From contig JACPID010000003.1 in assembly GCA_016188265.1 (NCBI GenBank), positions 17,070-81,069 of the forward strand: 64,000 nt of DNA, given 5' to 3'. Under the pieces are notes generated by a model. That model did not search any database and was not told the DNA's origin. It saw only the letters and a program-made list of their open reading frames with translations. Source of the stretch: Candidatus Woesearchaeota archaeon (GTDB lineage Archaea > Nanobdellota > Nanobdellia > Woesearchaeales > ARS49). Positions 18,380 through 28,396 of this stretch are shown one piece after another (position 1 is the first letter of the stretch; each line of letters starts with the position of its first letter). The position numbers were made by a program, and so were the translations under genes.

Positions 18380-19489
18380 ATGCAATTAAAAAATAAAAAC
18401 TTAGAAGAAAAAACAATCTTGTTTCTTAAAAACCTTGAAAAAAAAGACAAAATTGCAATAATGCACCATTCAGACCCAGATGGTGTTTGTTCTGGAGTTC
18501 TTATTTCAAAAATTATTGAACGTTTAAGAGATAAACCAATTGATTTACGTTATAATCAACATAGCAATGAACATGCTATACAACCACAAACTGTTAAATT
18601 ACTAAAAAAATACAGTATTAACAAACTAATAACAACAGACATATGTTCTGAAGAAAATAAAAAAAAATTAGAAGAAGTAGAAGATTTTGCTAAAATACTG
18701 ATTATAGATCATCACAGATTTAAACATGATGCAAACTCAGAAAAAACCATTATGTTTAAGCCCCAACTTGTTTATGAAGGTATTGAACCTTCAAAGTATT
18801 GTTCAGCAAAACTAGTATATGATTTAGGAGAAAAATGCAGTATTTTTATGAAGGATCTTGATTGGATAGCATCGATAGGCATTGTTGCTGACATGGCTTT
18901 TCAAGAATGGGAAGAATTTCTTAAAAACACTGCTGAAAAATATGGAATTGAAAAAAATAATTGGTGGGAAGGAAAATTTGGAAAAGCTTCAAACCTAATT
19001 AATGATACTGAATGCTTTAATGATGAGCTTGCTAAAGAAAGTTTTTATTTTTTATCAAATGCGAGAAATATCCGAGATTTTTTATCATCTCCTTTAATAA
19101 AATATCAGAATATTATTCAAGAAGAAGTTGATAATTGTCTCTCCTCTGCTAATGAAAAAGCAGAACATTATTCAGAATTAGAGCTGGTATATTACGAGAT
19201 TAAACCTAAATATAAAGTAAAATCTTCAATAAGCACATTGATAAGCATGGAAAAGCCAAATACAACATTTATTATTGTTGACTTGTCAGAAGAGTATGCT
19301 ACTGTAAGCGGAAGAAGATTAGATGGAAAAATTGCAATGAATGAATTATTTGAATATGCAACAAAAGACATAACAGAAGCGCATGGGGGAGGACATGTTA
19401 ATTCAGGAGGAGCTACTGTTCCAAAAAAAAGTTATGCTCTATTTAAACAAAGAATTTTTGAATATCTCAAAAACTACCTACTTCAGTAG
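18380..19489 (+). CDS. DHH/DHHA1-family phosphoesterase
   Basis: HHSDPDGVCSG, DHH motif (IIDHHRF), C-terminal EAHGGGHVNSGGA (DHHA1). The ORF opens at 18320; ATG 18380 looks the more likely start. Confidence 0.88.
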   Translation: MQLKNKNLEEKTILFLKNLEKKDKIAIMHHSDPDGVCSGVLISKIIERLRDKPIDLRYNQHSNEHAIQPQTVKLLKKYSINKLITTDICSEENKKKLEEVEDFAKILIIDHHRFKHDANSEKTIMFKPQLVYEGIEPSKYCSAKLVYDLGEKCSIFMKDLDWIASIGIVADMAFQEWEEFLKNTAEKYGIEKNNWWEGKFGKASNLINDTECFNDELAKESFYFLSNARNIRDFLSSPLIKYQNIIQEEVDNCLSSANEKAEHYSELELVYYEIKPKYKVKSSISTLISMEKPNTTFIIVDLSEEYATVSGRRLDGKIAMNELFEYATKDITEAHGGGHVNSGGATVPKKSYALFKQRIFEYLKNYLLQ

Positions 19490-19500
19490 GTAGTTTTTGA
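19467..19500 (+). terminator. 15-bp perfect hairpin with tetraloop spanning the DHH stop codon
   Basis: tcaaaaactacctac-ttca-gtaggtagtttttga, ending in a T-run; stop codon TAG at 19487-19489 lies in the right arm. Confidence 0.75.
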
Positions 19501-19511
19501 TCATACAAATA

Positions 19512-20489
19512 ATGACATATACAAGCTTACTACTCGACTTTGTTGAAACGCTTTTCACAGCACAATCTACAGAAATTTTACTAGATAAAGCAACAGAATT
19601 TCTTACAAATACTTTCAAAATATCAAACACATGCATTTATCTTAAAGAAAATAAAAAAAGATTTTATTCAAATATACAAATTGAAAAAGAATACTCTTTA
19701 ATTGAACAAAAATTATTAGAACTATTATGCTCTCTTAAAACAATAACATCAATTGCTTCAATTAAAAAAGATGTACTTACAGAAAATATCAAGATAGAAA
19801 ACATTCCTAATTCAGTTCTGGCAATACCTTTAATAGATCAAAGAGAGTTCTTTGGTGCAATTTTTTTATACTCTGAAAAAGAACTTAAAGATTTTCAAGA
19901 TATTTCTGATCAATTACAAAAAAGATTCTTAAATGCATACAAGTACATAAATAAGTATGATGAACTTAAAAAAACATCAGTAACAGATCCTTTAACAGGA
20001 CTTTTCAATAGAATTTACATGATAGATTTCTTAAACCAAACACTCAAACATGCTGAAATTAGCAAAAAACCAACATCTATTATAATTTTAGACCTGGATA
20101 ATTTTAAAGGATATAATGATACAAAAGGGCACTTAGAAGGGGATAAACTTCTCAAAACAGTATCTGAAGGTATTTGCAACAAATTTCGTTTTCAAGATGT
20201 TGCTTGCAGATATGGCGGTGAAGAATTTGTTGTAATTCTCCCAAATACTGAAAGTAAAATCGCACTTCAGCGTGCAGAAGAAGTGAGAAGATTCATTGAA
20301 GCAGATTGCAATACAACCATAAGTGTAGGAGTAATGACTTGCCTAAACTCCTCGCTAAGTTCTCAAGAAATGTTAAAAAATGCAGATGATGCCCTATATA
20401 AAGCAAAAAGAACTGGAAAAAATAAAGTAATTCAGTATATTTCTGTAGATAAAAGCCTCGGGGTTATTGATACAACACATGCAATATGA
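19512..20489 (+). CDS. GAF-like + GGDEF diguanylate cyclase
   Basis: TDPLTGLFNRIYMIDFL, ILDLDNFKGYNDTKGHLEGDKLL, RFQDVACRYGGEEFVVI (I-site RxxD 5 aa before GGEEF), DDALYKAKRTGKN. ORF track starts at TTG 19497; ATG 19512 more likely. Confidence 0.93.
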   Translation: MTYTSLLLDFVETLFTAQSTEILLDKATEFLTNTFKISNTCIYLKENKKRFYSNIQIEKEYSLIEQKLLELLCSLKTITSIASIKKDVLTENIKIENIPNSVLAIPLIDQREFFGAIFLYSEKELKDFQDISDQLQKRFLNAYKYINKYDELKKTSVTDPLTGLFNRIYMIDFLNQTLKHAEISKKPTSIIILDLDNFKGYNDTKGHLEGDKLLKTVSEGICNKFRFQDVACRYGGEEFVVILPNTESKIALQRAEEVRRFIEADCNTTISVGVMTCLNSSLSSQEMLKNADDALYKAKRTGKNKVIQYISVDKSLGVIDTTHAI

Positions 20490-22762
20490 GAAAGACATTA
20501 TTAGAAACAGCATATATTTTTGCAATTAGTGCAGTATTAATATTATTTTTATTATATACTAATTGGCATATTTATCTTGTATTTTTTGTTTTTTTATTTG
20601 CAGGACTTCCTATTTTAAGCTTTTTTCAATACAAGAATTTTTCATGGATTGAAAGAATTTTAATGGCTTTTTTTCTTGCTGATAGCTTGTTTTTTATTTT
20701 TCACTTACTAGTATTATGGCGTATTCCGTTATTAAAGCAATTTACACTGTTTTGGTTTTTATTTCCTATGCTGCTTTATTTTTTACGCTGGAACCATGTA
20801 AAATCAATAATTAATAATTCTGACTTAAAATTTTCTGAAAAAAATGCAATACTAATATTATTGTTAACAAGTGCGTTTATACTTTCACCTGCTGCAAGAC
20901 CTCATGTTTTATCTGATACAGACTATCTTCCAGAAGCATGGCAAGGATTAAATATCAATCACCAAATTGAAAGATCAGGATCAATAGCCTTATGGACTAA
21001 AGAACTGCTGGTTGGTTATCCTAGATTTATTTATGATGGATTTATTTCTTATGAAAAATTCGGATTTTTATCAATGATTTTTGGAACAAAAAATTATTTT
21101 GGAAGTATTAATTCAGTCCTTATAATTTCATTTTTATTTATGCTTTTAGGAGTGTATAGATACTGCCGTTATCTAGGTGGAAAAGAGTACTGGTCACTTA
21201 TCCCACCTTGGTTTATTCTTGGAAGCTATTTGTTTATCCAATTATTAGGATTGGGTTATTTAAGGGCAATTATGAGCATTTCAATATATCCATTAATGCT
21301 TATTTGCTCTATTAATATTAAAGAAAATTGGAGATTATTACTGATGATTTCAATTTTAAGCTTTTTTCACCATCCAATGTATGGATTGATTACAATTATA
21401 TTCTGCTGTTTACTGAACTGTTTAAAGTATAAATCAATTGATGAAACTATAAAGCCAATTATGTATTTAAGCAGTTTGTTTTTCATAATTACATTATTCT
21501 GGTTAATTCCTGCCCTAACAACAAAAGAATATTCATTCATGGAAATATCAAAAGTTTCTTCTGCATCTGAAAAATTAATAGATTATTTTAACTTTTTATT
21601 TAACTTAATTGTAAATGAAGATGAATATTTTTGGATCTTTTTTATAACCGGCTTAATTGCAACAATAATATACAATCCATCATACTTGTATGTTTTATTA
21701 ACCATTATTTTATATGGACTGATTTATGTTATTCCAATAATAGGAAAGGTACTAAACTCAATAGATTTAGGCAGATTACGCTGGCTTTGGTTCATGTTAT
21801 TTAGCATATTTATAATATCACTCCAAAATATTAAAAATAAAAAATTAGCAAAATTATTATTTGCAATTATTGTTATTTTTTTAGTTCTAAAATTAATAAC
21901 ACCACATCAACAAATAAAAAAATTTTATTTTGATGAAAGAAGCGCTGATGAAATATACAATTTTAGCATTCTAAGCAAATTAAAAACTCTGCCTGAAGGA
22001 AGAATAGTAACCTATGGAGCTTTTGCAGCTGTTTTTGATAACTTTTTGCAAATTATTTCACAAAAAGATATTATTCATTATGGAATGTATCACGGCCAAC
22101 ATATGAATTTATTTGAAAAAACAAGATCAAAAGATGGAAATTATACTCTGCCTGATTCTACTCAACAAACATTAAATTATTTACGCGCATCATTCACCCC
22201 TTTCATAGTAGTAAGTGAGTGCAGTAAAGAAAGACCGGGAGCAAAAACAACTTTAAGACTTTATAAAGAAGCAAATAATGAATTAGAAGAAACCTACAGT
22301 GAAGACTGCATCAGGGTTTTTAAAATAAAAAACATATCATTTATTGAAAAGATCACTCTTGCAAGTGTTCCTGAAAATGAAAGTTTGTATATGTCATGGA
22401 ATAATTCTTGGAAAGCATACAACGCAGAAGGAGCTGAAGCAAACATGATAATACAAAAAGAAGAAGAATTAACAAAAATACTTGATCCAGAACCATTACA
22501 ATATCAAAGACAAAATAATGAACACATAATAATATATGAACCAACTGAAAACTCATGGATAGTTATTAAAGAACAGTATCATCCTTACTGGAAAGCGCAT
22601 CAATCAGAAAAAGAATTAACAGTATACAAATCTAATATTGGAACAATGCTTGTGAAAGCAGAAACAAATGAAAAAATCGATTTAAAATTTCAAAACCCAG
22701 GATATGTTAAATGGCTAGCATTATTAAGCATGTTAACTTTATTTTTACTAATGCTACTTTAA
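20486..22762 (+). CDS. Large polytopic membrane protein (GT-C-glycosyltransferase-like)
   Basis: Over ten hydrophobic segments plus C-terminal soluble domain; overlaps the GGDEF stop by 4 nt (ATGA). Confidence 0.7.
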   Translation: MRKTLLETAYIFAISAVLILFLLYTNWHIYLVFFVFLFAGLPILSFFQYKNFSWIERILMAFFLADSLFFIFHLLVLWRIPLLKQFTLFWFLFPMLLYFLRWNHVKSIINNSDLKFSEKNAILILLLTSAFILSPAARPHVLSDTDYLPEAWQGLNINHQIERSGSIALWTKELLVGYPRFIYDGFISYEKFGFLSMIFGTKNYFGSINSVLIISFLFMLLGVYRYCRYLGGKEYWSLIPPWFILGSYLFIQLLGLGYLRAIMSISIYPLMLICSINIKENWRLLLMISILSFFHHPMYGLITIIFCCLLNCLKYKSIDETIKPIMYLSSLFFIITLFWLIPALTTKEYSFMEISKVSSASEKLIDYFNFLFNLIVNEDEYFWIFFITGLIATIIYNPSYLYVLLTIILYGLIYVIPIIGKVLNSIDLGRLRWLWFMLFSIFIISLQNIKNKKLAKLLFAIIVIFLVLKLITPHQQIKKFYFDERSADEIYNFSILSKLKTLPEGRIVTYGAFAAVFDNFLQIISQKDIIHYGMYHGQHMNLFEKTRSKDGNYTLPDSTQQTLNYLRASFTPFIVVSECSKERPGAKTTLRLYKEANNELEETYSEDCIRVFKIKNISFIEKITLASVPENESLYMSWNNSWKAYNAEGAEANMIIQKEEELTKILDPEPLQYQRQNNEHIIIYEPTENSWIVIKEQYHPYWKAHQSEKELTVYKSNIGTMLVKAETNEKIDLKFQNPGYVKWLALLSMLTLFLLMLL

Positions 22763-22773
22763 TAATTCAAGCA

Positions 22774-23967
22774 TCATTTTCTTGTAATTATCTCAACCAC
22801 ATCCCTATGTTTTAACATGTGATCTTTTCCAACACTCATCTTAGTTTTAACATTAATAGCTCGAATAAAATTTTTTCCAAGATCAGTATGAAGATGGTAT
22901 GCAAAATCAATAGCAGTTGAATTTTTAGGCAATAAAAAACAGTCTGGTAAAACATTGCCATCTTTATCTGCAAGCTTGTTTACTCCGCCAGGAAAAATTG
23001 CTATTGCACCTAAAAGATCAAATACAGCAGTATTTAGTATTTGTTGAATGCCAGTGCTTCCAAAAACATCTAAAATTTTTTTCTGTATAAACTCGAGAGC
23101 TAATCTTTGTTTAGGAGATAAGCCACCAATAATTTCAAATTTACTATCTCCTGGAAGGTATTTAATAAAATTCTTTTTAGCTGCTTCTCTTAAAGCCAAT
23201 TCTGCATCTGCAGCGCAAGGAATAATAATATGATTAGGAAATGCTTTTTTCAAACGCTCAATATTTTCTTTAGCTGAATGAACATCAATCTTATTAGCAG
23301 CAATAACCATAGGCTTTGTTAATAAGCGCAGTTGAACTGCTAATTTGTGCAGATCTTCTTCAGCCCAAGATATTAATTGTTCTTTAGAAAAAGAAAGATT
23401 AGACAATGCTTTTTTAATATGTTCTTCTTTGATATTCAATCCTGATAATTGTTTTGCTAAAGCAAGAACAACATCACTTTGTTCTTGTTGAACTTGGCGG
23501 GCAAACTTATCCCAACCTTTTTTAATAATACTTAAAACCCACATATCCAACTCAAACTCTAAAAATTTTACATCAAAAACAGGATCATACTTTCCTGGTT
23601 CAACAGGTTCTCCTTTTTCATTTGAGCTTCCGCTTGCATCAACAACATGAATAAAAACATCTGCCTGCCTTAAATCATCCAAAAATCTATTACCCATACC
23701 TTTACCTTCATGAGCCCCTGGAACAAGCCCTGCAACATCAATAAGCTCAAAAGGAACAAAACGCTGATTATTAATACAATAACCATACCTAGGATTACAT
23801 TGCGTATTAAATTCTTTATCAACACAATCAATCCTCACATGAGCAAAACCTTTATTAGGATCAATAGTTGCAAAAGGATAATTTGCAATCAACACATCAG
23901 CAAGTGTAGAAGCTTTAAAGAATGTTGATTTGCCAGTATTAGCCTTACCTACAAGACCTATGATCAT
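22774..23967 (-). CDS. YchF/OBG-type GTPase with TGS domain
   Basis: GLVGKANTGKSTFFKA, ELIDVAGLVPGAHEGKGMGNRFLDDLRQAD, AANKIDV, C-terminal TGS-like DFAYHLHTDLGKNFIRAI. Confidence 0.9.
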   Translation of the reverse strand: MIIGLVGKANTGKSTFFKASTLADVLIANYPFATIDPNKGFAHVRIDCVDKEFNTQCNPRYGYCINNQRFVPFELIDVAGLVPGAHEGKGMGNRFLDDLRQADVFIHVVDASGSSNEKGEPVEPGKYDPVFDVKFLEFELDMWVLSIIKKGWDKFARQVQQEQSDVVLALAKQLSGLNIKEEHIKKALSNLSFSKEQLISWAEEDLHKLAVQLRLLTKPMVIAANKIDVHSAKENIERLKKAFPNHIIIPCAADAELALREAAKKNFIKYLPGDSKFEIIGGLSPKQRLALEFIQKKILDVFGSTGIQQILNTAVFDLLGAIAIFPGGVNKLADKDGNVLPDCFLLPKNSTAIDFAYHLHTDLGKNFIRAINVKTKMSVGKDHMLKHRDVVEIITRK

Positions 23968-24017
23968 ACAATAATAGATTTCACAATCTTTTTAAAAAAC
24001 TTTAGTATTACAATAAC

Positions 24018-24704
24018 ATGCTTAAAGCAGATTTTCACGCACACTGTAAAGGAGACCCTCTTGATATATTTATTAAACACACACCTGAACAATTAATTGA
24101 TCATGCAGCTTCACTAGGATACAAAGTTCTTGCAATAACATTACACACTAAAAACATTTACACAAAAGATCTTGCAGACTATGCTAAAAAAAAAGAAATT
24201 ATTTTAATTCCTGGCTGTGAAGCAAACATAGAAAAAAAACACACATTATTGCTTAATTTTACACAAAAAGAAATAGATCAAATTAAAACATTTGAAGATT
24301 TAAGAATAATAAAAAAAGATCATCATGCAGTTATTGCAGCCCATCCTTTTTTTCCGCAAAGAAGCTGCTTATTTGGAAAATTAGAAAAAAATATCGACTT
24401 ATTTGATGGCATAGAGCATTGCCATTTTTATACAAAATTAATTAATTTTAATAAATTTGCAAATAAAATTGTTATTAAGCATGAAAAGCCTTGGATTGGG
24501 ACTTCAGATACGCACTTTTTATGGCAGATGACTGGAAGCAATTACACACTAATTGATGCTGAACAAAACATAGAAAGCATTATTAAAGCAATAAAGAAAG
24601 GAAATGTAAAACTTGCAACTAAACCAGTTCCTTGGAAACAAGTAATAAAAACATTAGCAGCCATGTTTAATCCACTCCAGCATATTCCAGCAAAAAAGAT
24701 ATAA
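24018..24704 (+). CDS. PHP-domain metal-dependent phosphoesterase
   Basis: MLKADFHAHCKGDP, ILIPGCEAN, AAHPFF, GTSDTHF. Confidence 0.85.
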   Translation: MLKADFHAHCKGDPLDIFIKHTPEQLIDHAASLGYKVLAITLHTKNIYTKDLADYAKKKEIILIPGCEANIEKKHTLLLNFTQKEIDQIKTFEDLRIIKKDHHAVIAAHPFFPQRSCLFGKLEKNIDLFDGIEHCHFYTKLINFNKFANKIVIKHEKPWIGTSDTHFLWQMTGSNYTLIDAEQNIESIIKAIKKGNVKLATKPVPWKQVIKTLAAMFNPLQHIPAKKI

Positions 24705-24731
24705 ACAGTTTTAGTATATTGTAAAAAAAAA

Positions 24732-26111
24732 ATGATTGTATCAATGCTTCTATTTATTACTGCTTTAATACTAAATTTGTATTACTTAAATGCAGGAGTA
24801 TTTCACTATGATGGATTAATTGTTTTAGAATCAATTCAACAAAATTCATTTCCAGTATTTCTACATTTACGAACAACTTATTTTTTTCTTGCCTTTATTC
24901 TGTCAAAAATATTGCCTTTTTCCATAGAAACAACAATAAATCTAGTATCTGCTTTTTCAGGAGCTGCATGCATCAGTGTGCTTTATTTATTACTTAAAAA
25001 ATATTTTAACAAAAACATATCTGCATTAGCAAGCACATTATTAATGCTTAATCCATTATTTTTATCAATTTCAACATATGGAAAAGAACACACTTTTGAA
25101 ACACTGCTTTTTTTATTAACACTGCTTTTTATATCAAAAAAACAAATCTGGAAAGCAACAACAACAATTATTCTTTACATATTTACCAGAGAAACAAGCA
25201 TTTTTTTACTGCCTGCAATTTTTATTTTTGCATACAAAAATCTTGATTGGACAAATCCTAAAACAAAAAAATGCATTGCAATAATATTTTTTGCATTTAG
25301 CGTGTATACATATTTTGCACTTTACCCTGCTTATTTTAAACAAGTTATTGAAGCCAACCACCCAGTTCAAAATTTTCATGCATGGAATTCAAACACTATA
25401 ATACAAGCACTAAAAGACATTCAGCAAACATTACACTGGCCAATGCTTCTACTTATTACCTTAGGAATAATAACTTTACTTATGCTTAAACAATATTTTT
25501 GGATTATATTTACAGGGTCTTGGTTGCTTCCCACATACATACTAATAAATCACAGCTTATACTCTTTCAGATGGCTTACAATAATAATGCCAGCAATGTC
25601 GCTGTTATCTGCATTTGGAATTAACGCCTTATGGAAAAAAGCATACAAAATACTTCCAATTGCATTAGTTATACTATTTTCTACTTCAACTCTTGCAATG
25701 ATGCACCCAATCCTATCATACAGACAAGAAGCTGGAGGAATGAAAGTATTAGAAGAGGCATTTAGAGATTCTGATAAAAATAGCTATGTAGGAATTTATG
25801 GAGACCATTGTATTTTTGTAAAACAGTATACAAAAGCAAAATGCTTCCCAAATGATCCTACAAATCAAACAATTCAATTCATAAAAGAAAAATTAAAAGA
25901 AAACTCTACAGTTTACTTGTTTTTAAATTTTGATCAAAATCAAAAAAAACAAGTGCCAATGTTTCAAAAACAGCTTCAAGAAAACTTCAAAGGAGAAAGA
26001 CTGCCAGATATAATTGGAGAAGACTTCCATGATGCTGAAATTAGTTTAAAGAAAAAAAACTGGGTATTGTATAAAATAGTCTGCAGTTTAGAATACAAGA
26101 ATTGCATATAG
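24732..26111 (+). CDS. Polytopic membrane glycosyltransferase-like protein (PMT/ArnT family style)
   Basis: Repeated hydrophobic helices with luminal FHYDG near the N-terminus and IFTRETSIFLLPAIF. Confidence 0.65.
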   Translation: MIVSMLLFITALILNLYYLNAGVFHYDGLIVLESIQQNSFPVFLHLRTTYFFLAFILSKILPFSIETTINLVSAFSGAACISVLYLLLKKYFNKNISALASTLLMLNPLFLSISTYGKEHTFETLLFLLTLLFISKKQIWKATTTIILYIFTRETSIFLLPAIFIFAYKNLDWTNPKTKKCIAIIFFAFSVYTYFALYPAYFKQVIEANHPVQNFHAWNSNTIIQALKDIQQTLHWPMLLLITLGIITLLMLKQYFWIIFTGSWLLPTYILINHSLYSFRWLTIIMPAMSLLSAFGINALWKKAYKILPIALVILFSTSTLAMMHPILSYRQEAGGMKVLEEAFRDSDKNSYVGIYGDHCIFVKQYTKAKCFPNDPTNQTIQFIKEKLKENSTVYLFLNFDQNQKKQVPMFQKQLQENFKGERLPDIIGEDFHDAEISLKKKNWVLYKIVCSLEYKNCI

Positions 26112-26153
26112 AAAGTGAGAATTTATATATTCTAAATATGAAGAATATAATGC

Positions 26154-26765
26154 ATGCCAGAACAAGATATAAAGCACAGATACACTGATGTTGAATACAT
26201 ACAAGTTCATAAATTCACAATCAGTTACAAAGATGTTTTTTCTATGAAATACTTATACAATCTTTTAAGAGAATGGCTTGTTGACAATAATTATGCTTCA
26301 GATGACACTTCAAAATTTGGAGAAGTCTTTTACTTACAAAGAGATAATCCAAAAGATGGAAGAGAAATATGGGCAAGATGGAGGCTTAAAAAAGAACCTG
26401 AAAAAGCAAGCAAGTTATGGAGATATGATCTTGATATTGATATCCACGTAACAGGCTTAAGAGAAGTAGAAATTCCAATAGGCAATAAAAAAATAAGAGC
26501 AGATCAAGGGGAAGTTGAAATCAATGTTGCGGCAAACCTTATTATTGATTATGAAAAAGCTTGGGAAAAACATCCTTGGCTTAAAAATTTCAAAAACTGG
26601 ATTATTTACAAATACTTAAAATCAAAACTAGATTCAAAAACAGCAGAATTATTTGAAGATGCAAGCAGGCTTCAAGAAGCAATAAAAACATATTTACAAA
26701 TACAAACATACTTGCCAAAGAAAGAATTCGGAGAATTCTATGAAAAAAGATTACCTGAGGAATAG
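26154..26765 (+). CDS. Uncharacterised family, tandem copy 1
   Basis: Shares layout with the next two ORFs: domain start, LIREW-like helix, G-E(L)I-(I/L)T-type strand, DYEKAWEKHP...LKNFKNWIIYKYL. Confidence 0.65.
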   Translation: MPEQDIKHRYTDVEYIQVHKFTISYKDVFSMKYLYNLLREWLVDNNYASDDTSKFGEVFYLQRDNPKDGREIWARWRLKKEPEKASKLWRYDLDIDIHVTGLREVEIPIGNKKIRADQGEVEINVAANLIIDYEKAWEKHPWLKNFKNWIIYKYLKSKLDSKTAELFEDASRLQEAIKTYLQIQTYLPKKEFGEFYEKRLPEE

Positions 26766-26767
26766 CA

Positions 26768-27259
26768 ATGGTAAAGGCAGAAACTGAACACTCTACAAGC
26801 ACCTATAAAATTAAATATAGAGGATATTTTGATCCTAATGAATTAATTGTTTTTATAAGAAAATGGGTTTTAGAAAATCATTATAGTTTTTCAGAAACAA
26901 AACACAAAGCAAGCAGCTCATCAATATCAATAGAAGTTGAAGGAAGCAGAAAATTAAATGAATATGTAAAATACAAAATCAACATAAGCACAGATGCTGA
27001 CGATATAAAACAAATAGAATTAATAAAAGAAGGCAAAAAAATAAAAACCTATGAAGGAAAACTAATTATGACAATCTGCGGAACTATGAATCTTGACTGG
27101 CAAAAACGCTTTAATAAAAGCCAAATACTGCAATTTCTGCAAGATTTTTTCCACAAATACATCATAAAAGAAAAAGTAGAAGATGAATGGATCAGCCCAT
27201 TAGAAAACAATGCAATATCTTTAAGAAATGACCTAAGAAAACTATTAAACATCAACTAA
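26768..27259 (+). CDS. Uncharacterised family, tandem copy 2
   Basis: GYFDPNELIVFIRKWV...YEGKLIMTICGTMNLDWQKRFNKSQILQFLQDFFHKYI. Confidence 0.65.
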   Translation: MVKAETEHSTSTYKIKYRGYFDPNELIVFIRKWVLENHYSFSETKHKASSSSISIEVEGSRKLNEYVKYKINISTDADDIKQIELIKEGKKIKTYEGKLIMTICGTMNLDWQKRFNKSQILQFLQDFFHKYIIKEKVEDEWISPLENNAISLRNDLRKLLNIN

Positions 27260-27261
27260 AA

Positions 27262-27759
27262 ATGGCAGAAAAAGAAAGCTTAGGAAAAAAAGAAATCCAA
27301 TACGATGGAATTTTCAGCGCAAAAGAACTAATTGAAACAATAAAAGACACTGCATCAGATAAAAAATTTAGCGTAAGTGAAGGAGAACATATTGAAAGTG
27401 TTAAAAAAACAGGAAGATACATCCAAAGAACATTAACCTTAGGAAAAACATTAAGCGATTATGCAAAATTAAAAGCCATTATATCACTGCAATTTTCAGA
27501 ACTAAAAGATACAATAGTTCAAAAAGCAGGAAAGAAAAAAAAATATCAAACAGGAAAATTATACTTAACAATAGAACCATTACTAGTAACAGACTATGAA
27601 GAACGATGGGAAAGCAAACCAGTATTTTTTCTTCTAAGAATGTTCTTTGAAAAAAACATATACAGCCCGCAACTAAAAAAATTCAGAGCAGAAGGGGAAG
27701 AATTAATGGAATTATTATATGAAAACCTCAAAGCTTATCTTAATTTGCAAAAATACTAA
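27262..27759 (+). CDS. Uncharacterised family, tandem copy 3
   Basis: GIFSAKELIETIKDTA...YQTGKLYLTIEPLLVTDYEERWESKPVFFLLRMFFEKNI. Confidence 0.65.
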   Translation: MAEKESLGKKEIQYDGIFSAKELIETIKDTASDKKFSVSEGEHIESVKKTGRYIQRTLTLGKTLSDYAKLKAIISLQFSELKDTIVQKAGKKKKYQTGKLYLTIEPLLVTDYEERWESKPVFFLLRMFFEKNIYSPQLKKFRAEGEELMELLYENLKAYLNLQKY

Positions 27760-27796
27760 ATTTTATAAATGATTATTTTATTCTATCTTATTACTT

Positions 27797-27883
27797 GCCT
27801 CCGTAGCATAGTAGCTATTGCGGCTGACTTGTAATATAAATCAAGTTATCAGCAGGTCGGGAGTGCAATTCTCCCCGGAGGCT
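27797..27883 (+). tRNA. tRNA-Thr(TGT) with a 14-nt intron at 37/38 (27834-27847)
   Basis: Acceptor GCCTCCG/CGGAGGC, anticodon stem GCTGA/TCAGC, loop CTTGTA[atataaatcaagtt]A, T arm GGGAG-TGCAATT-CTCCC, discriminator T. BHB: helix cttg/caag with bulges taa and tta. Confidence 0.9.
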
Positions 27884-27935
27884 CTCAAAATTAACAGAAT
27901 TTTGGATCCTCGAAGTGCAAGACACATTCGAGGCT

Positions 27936-28193
27936 TTACTCGTATGCGCGTTCTCGCTTATCAATATCTGAAATGAAAAGAATATTTTTCTCATAGAGCA
28001 CGCAGTACTGTATCCTGTAATCCCCCACACTGACCCGAAATATTTTCTCTTTTCTGTTGACAACTCTTTTGATATCTGCTGGAAACGGATCTTCTGCGAG
28101 TTTCTCAATTCTTTGAATAATTCTTTGGGCTAATTGTTTATCTGCCTTTTTAAGAAAGTGGTGTGCGAGTGAAGACAACTCAACATTAAACAT
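27936..28193 (-). CDS. RelE-family toxin
   Basis: MFNVELSSLAHHFLKKADKQLAQRIIQRIEKLAEDPFPADIKRV...FRVSVGDYRIQYCVLYEKNILFISDIDKRERAY. Confidence 0.85.
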   Translation of the reverse strand: MFNVELSSLAHHFLKKADKQLAQRIIQRIEKLAEDPFPADIKRVVNRKEKIFRVSVGDYRIQYCVLYEKNILFISDIDKRERAYE

Positions 28194-28195
28194 AT

Positions 28196-28396
28196 TTACA
28201 AACCAAGTTCTCTTTTAAGTAGTGAAAGAGAAGTTGTTTTACCTTGCTTGAGTTCTTTAAGACTCTGATCAAAACGCTTACCTTCTTCAATGGTCATAAT
28301 GGTATCTGGATCAAACATGTGCTTCTTTATGAATTCTACTTCCTTCTTAATGTGTTTAAGTTCGGTATAAACTTTCTCAAGTATCGCTTCTGCCAT
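28196..28396 (-). CDS. Cognate antitoxin
   Basis: 66-aa charged helical ORF directly upstream of the toxin. Confidence 0.7.
   Translation of the reverse strand: MAEAILEKVYTELKHIKKEVEFIKKHMFDPDTIMTIEEGKRFDQSLKELKQGKTTSLSLLKRELGL

Noticed and set aside
27908-27933. cctcgaa/ttcgagg hairpin downstream of tRNA-Thr as another paired-hairpin element
   Set aside because: Only a single 7-bp stem with a 12-nt loop and no partner hairpin; probably an ordinary terminator-like structure.
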